Positions 62,862 to 64,000 of a DNA stretch of 64,000 nt are shown here, one piece after another (positions within the stretch are counted from its first letter, which is position 1; each line of letters opens with the position of its first letter). Under the pieces are notes generated by a model. It saw only the letters and a program-made list of their open reading frames with translations. It did no database searches and was not told where the DNA came from. This stretch comes from Bacteroides fragilis (GTDB taxonomy: Bacteria; Bacteroidota; Bacteroidia; Bacteroidales; Bacteroidaceae). The translations under genes were made by a program, and so were the position numbers. Where the stretch lies: NCBI RefSeq assembly GCF_002849695.1, contig NZ_CP018937.1, forward strand, positions 1,116,001 to 1,180,000, given 5' to 3'.

Positions 62862-64000
62862 TTATTTGAAAACTATGCTTGAAGGGAACCAATATTTACC
62901 TGTATAGTCAATTATTTGCTTTTGTGTTCCGGATTGACCATCAGCCACATAAATATTAGTATTTAAATAATGCGCACCATAGCCATCCTCAGTGTAAATA
63001 AGATAGACATCTCCATTTTGAGGATTCACTTGTATGCCTGCACCATATATTGATTGTATTTTGGAAGGGGCTTTGAAAAATTCTTGAGCAATTTTGCTTT
63101 CCGTGTTGTATTTGTAGATGTTTTTTCCATAGTAACTATCGCCATAAGCACCTGGCACGACAGTAGTATTAACTATATACAATGCATTTTCTGTTGTAGA
63201 TGCACATAATCCTGTAGGAGTATATGCCCATTGATTATAAAACACATTTATATTATCAGGTAGCTCAACAGTGGTTTCGTCTAACGTTTTAGGATCGATT
63301 TTTATTAACGATTGGCCGTTGGCGGCCCAGATATTTCCATCTTTTGTCTGCGCGAATCCCGTTTTCATTAAAGCGGTTAGTTTTTTTACGAAAGAGAGGT
63401 CGGAAGATTTGTAGATCTTTATTGTATCCATATTATTTACGAATACATAATCGCCTGACTTTAAGATGTCTTTACAGCCATTTCCGTTGGCTGACTCGCT
63501 ATTGAGTTGTGGGAGCATATTGCCGATAGATAATGGATTTAAATTAATTTTATAGGCACCTCTGCTTGCGGTCAATATACCTGTAGTTTCATTAATTGTA
63601 CAGAAACTGTTTGCTTGTCCGTAGTCTAATTGTTCTTCTATTTCTGTACTTAATTGTTTGGTGATGTTGAAGTTAGCCAGCTCAATTTGGGTTAGATATG
63701 GAGCATCTTTAGCTACGATATACATGTATGAATCTTGAATGACTCCAACAGTTCCTGTTTGGCCAAGTGATTCAACAATGTTAAAGTTCCATTTTCCATC
63801 TTTATAATAATTTACGGAGGCTGGATCGTGACCTGCCCATCCTTCGTTAATCACATAGAAACCACCGTAATATGCGAAAACATCTACTGTTATTTGGGCT
63901 TTATCCGTGTTCCCTTTAGAGTCTTGTGCTTCGAAAATGATCTCGTGTTTTCCTCCAACCGAAGTGCTGAAAGTGTAGTTAACCTCATTGGATACCTCTT
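62862..64000 (-). CDS. Surface beta-propeller-like protein (DUF5074-type), 5' end outside window
   Basis: Partial: the frame is open to the window edge at 64000; an in-frame GTG at 63854 is not a natural start. The part before it (NEVNYTFSTSVGGKHEIIF) is a PKD-like strand pattern. YGGFYVINEGWAG then opens repeats such as GKNIYKYNTESKIAQEF and VNPQNGDVYLIYTEDGYG, typical of DUF5074/YncE-like propellers in Bacteroides. Ends 66 bp before the MACPF gene on the same strand, so they may form one transcript. Confidence 0.75.
   Translation of the reverse strand, partial: EVSNEVNYTFSTSVGGKHEIIFEAQDSKGNTDKAQITVDVFAYYGGFYVINEGWAGHDPASVNYYKDGKWNFNIVESLGQTGTVGVIQDSYMYIVAKDAPYLTQIELANFNITKQLSTEIEEQLDYGQANSFCTINETTGILTASRGAYKINLNPLSIGNMLPQLNSESANGNGCKDILKSGDYVFVNNMDTIKIYKSSDLSFVKKLTALMKTGFAQTKDGNIWAANGQSLIKIDPKTLDETTVELPDNINVFYNQWAYTPTGLCASTTENALYIVNTTVVPGAYGDSYYGKNIYKYNTESKIAQEFFKAPSKIQSIYGAGIQVNPQNGDVYLIYTEDGYGAHYLNTNIYVADGQSGTQKQIIDYTGKYWFPSSIVFK

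Noticed and set aside
1..64000. CRISPR arrays, tRNA or rRNA genes, replication or phage attachment sites
   Set aside because: No direct-repeat arrays, cloverleaf-type sequences or rRNA-like segments were recognised by eye. The hsd recombinase has no flanking att-like direct repeats.

Overview
The window reads as a Bacteroides chromosome, most likely B. fragilis or a close relative. Evidence: TAnnTTTG/TTTG-type promoters; a capsule locus opened by an upxY/upxZ pair behind an inverted-repeat-bounded promoter segment; Mfa-type fimbrial lipoproteins; a MACPF lipoprotein of the BSAP type; and gldE, hup and rng homologues. No tRNA, rRNA or CRISPR array was recognised. Species assignment is inference from these hallmarks only.

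Layout. (1) 1-6.4 kb, housekeeping: the end of a sigma-54 response regulator with its histidine kinase, a convergent aspT-aspD pair (aspartate:alanine exchange plus aspartate 4-decarboxylation), and a flippase-like membrane protein. (2) 6.6-14.4 kb, a type I restriction-modification locus: hsdR, hsdM, an expressed hsdS, a silent inverted hsdS without a start codon, and a tyrosine recombinase. Two nested pairs of inverted repeats predict four possible HsdS specificities. (3) 14.4-16.6 kb, accessory debris: a broken IS5-type transposase, a small lipoprotein, and a DUF6973 toxin-like domain cut off from its lipoprotein N-terminus by a frameshift. (4) 17-19 kb, a leftward cluster (DUF4373-type protein, a small DUF2693/SH3-like protein, and a gene frameshifted at an A7 run) with its own promoter.

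(5) 19.08-45.6 kb, a capsular polysaccharide locus. A promoter segment bounded by 26-bp perfect inverted repeats lies in the OFF orientation in this sequence. After it come upxY (antiterminator), upxZ (inhibitor of other loci's UpxY), an iron-sulfur/FrhB-hexapeptide fusion, FkbH-like protein plus ACP, flippase (Wzx), CDP-sugar genes (rfbF, cupin, rfbG, SDR), GT61, aldo/keto reductase, an SGNH-like protein, an acyltransferase, a pyruvyl transferase, several glycosyltransferases, a Wzy polymerase, a CotH lipoprotein, and the closing epimerase plus WecA-type initiating transferase. The acyltransferase carries a G11 tract that puts its conserved C-terminus out of frame, making it a candidate slipped-strand phase switch. 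IS66 remnants flank one glycosyltransferase. The capsule genes look much more AT-rich than the flanks, as expected of exchanged cassettes.

(6) 45.6-56.3 kb, core genes: rng, a 30-residue COX24-like protein, hup, mutY, a Ser-type sulfatase, ssb, gldE, a phosphopantetheinyl transferase, a large MG2-like exported protein and a YjdI/YjdJ pair. (7) 56.6-61.2 kb, a four-gene Mfa-type fimbrial lipoprotein operon. (8) 61.3-64 kb, leftward MACPF lipoprotein and a partial DUF5074-type surface protein.

The common theme is on/off or allelic switching: one hsdS shufflon, one invertible capsule promoter and one poly-G tract, with two further frameshifts near 16.2 and 18.9 kb.
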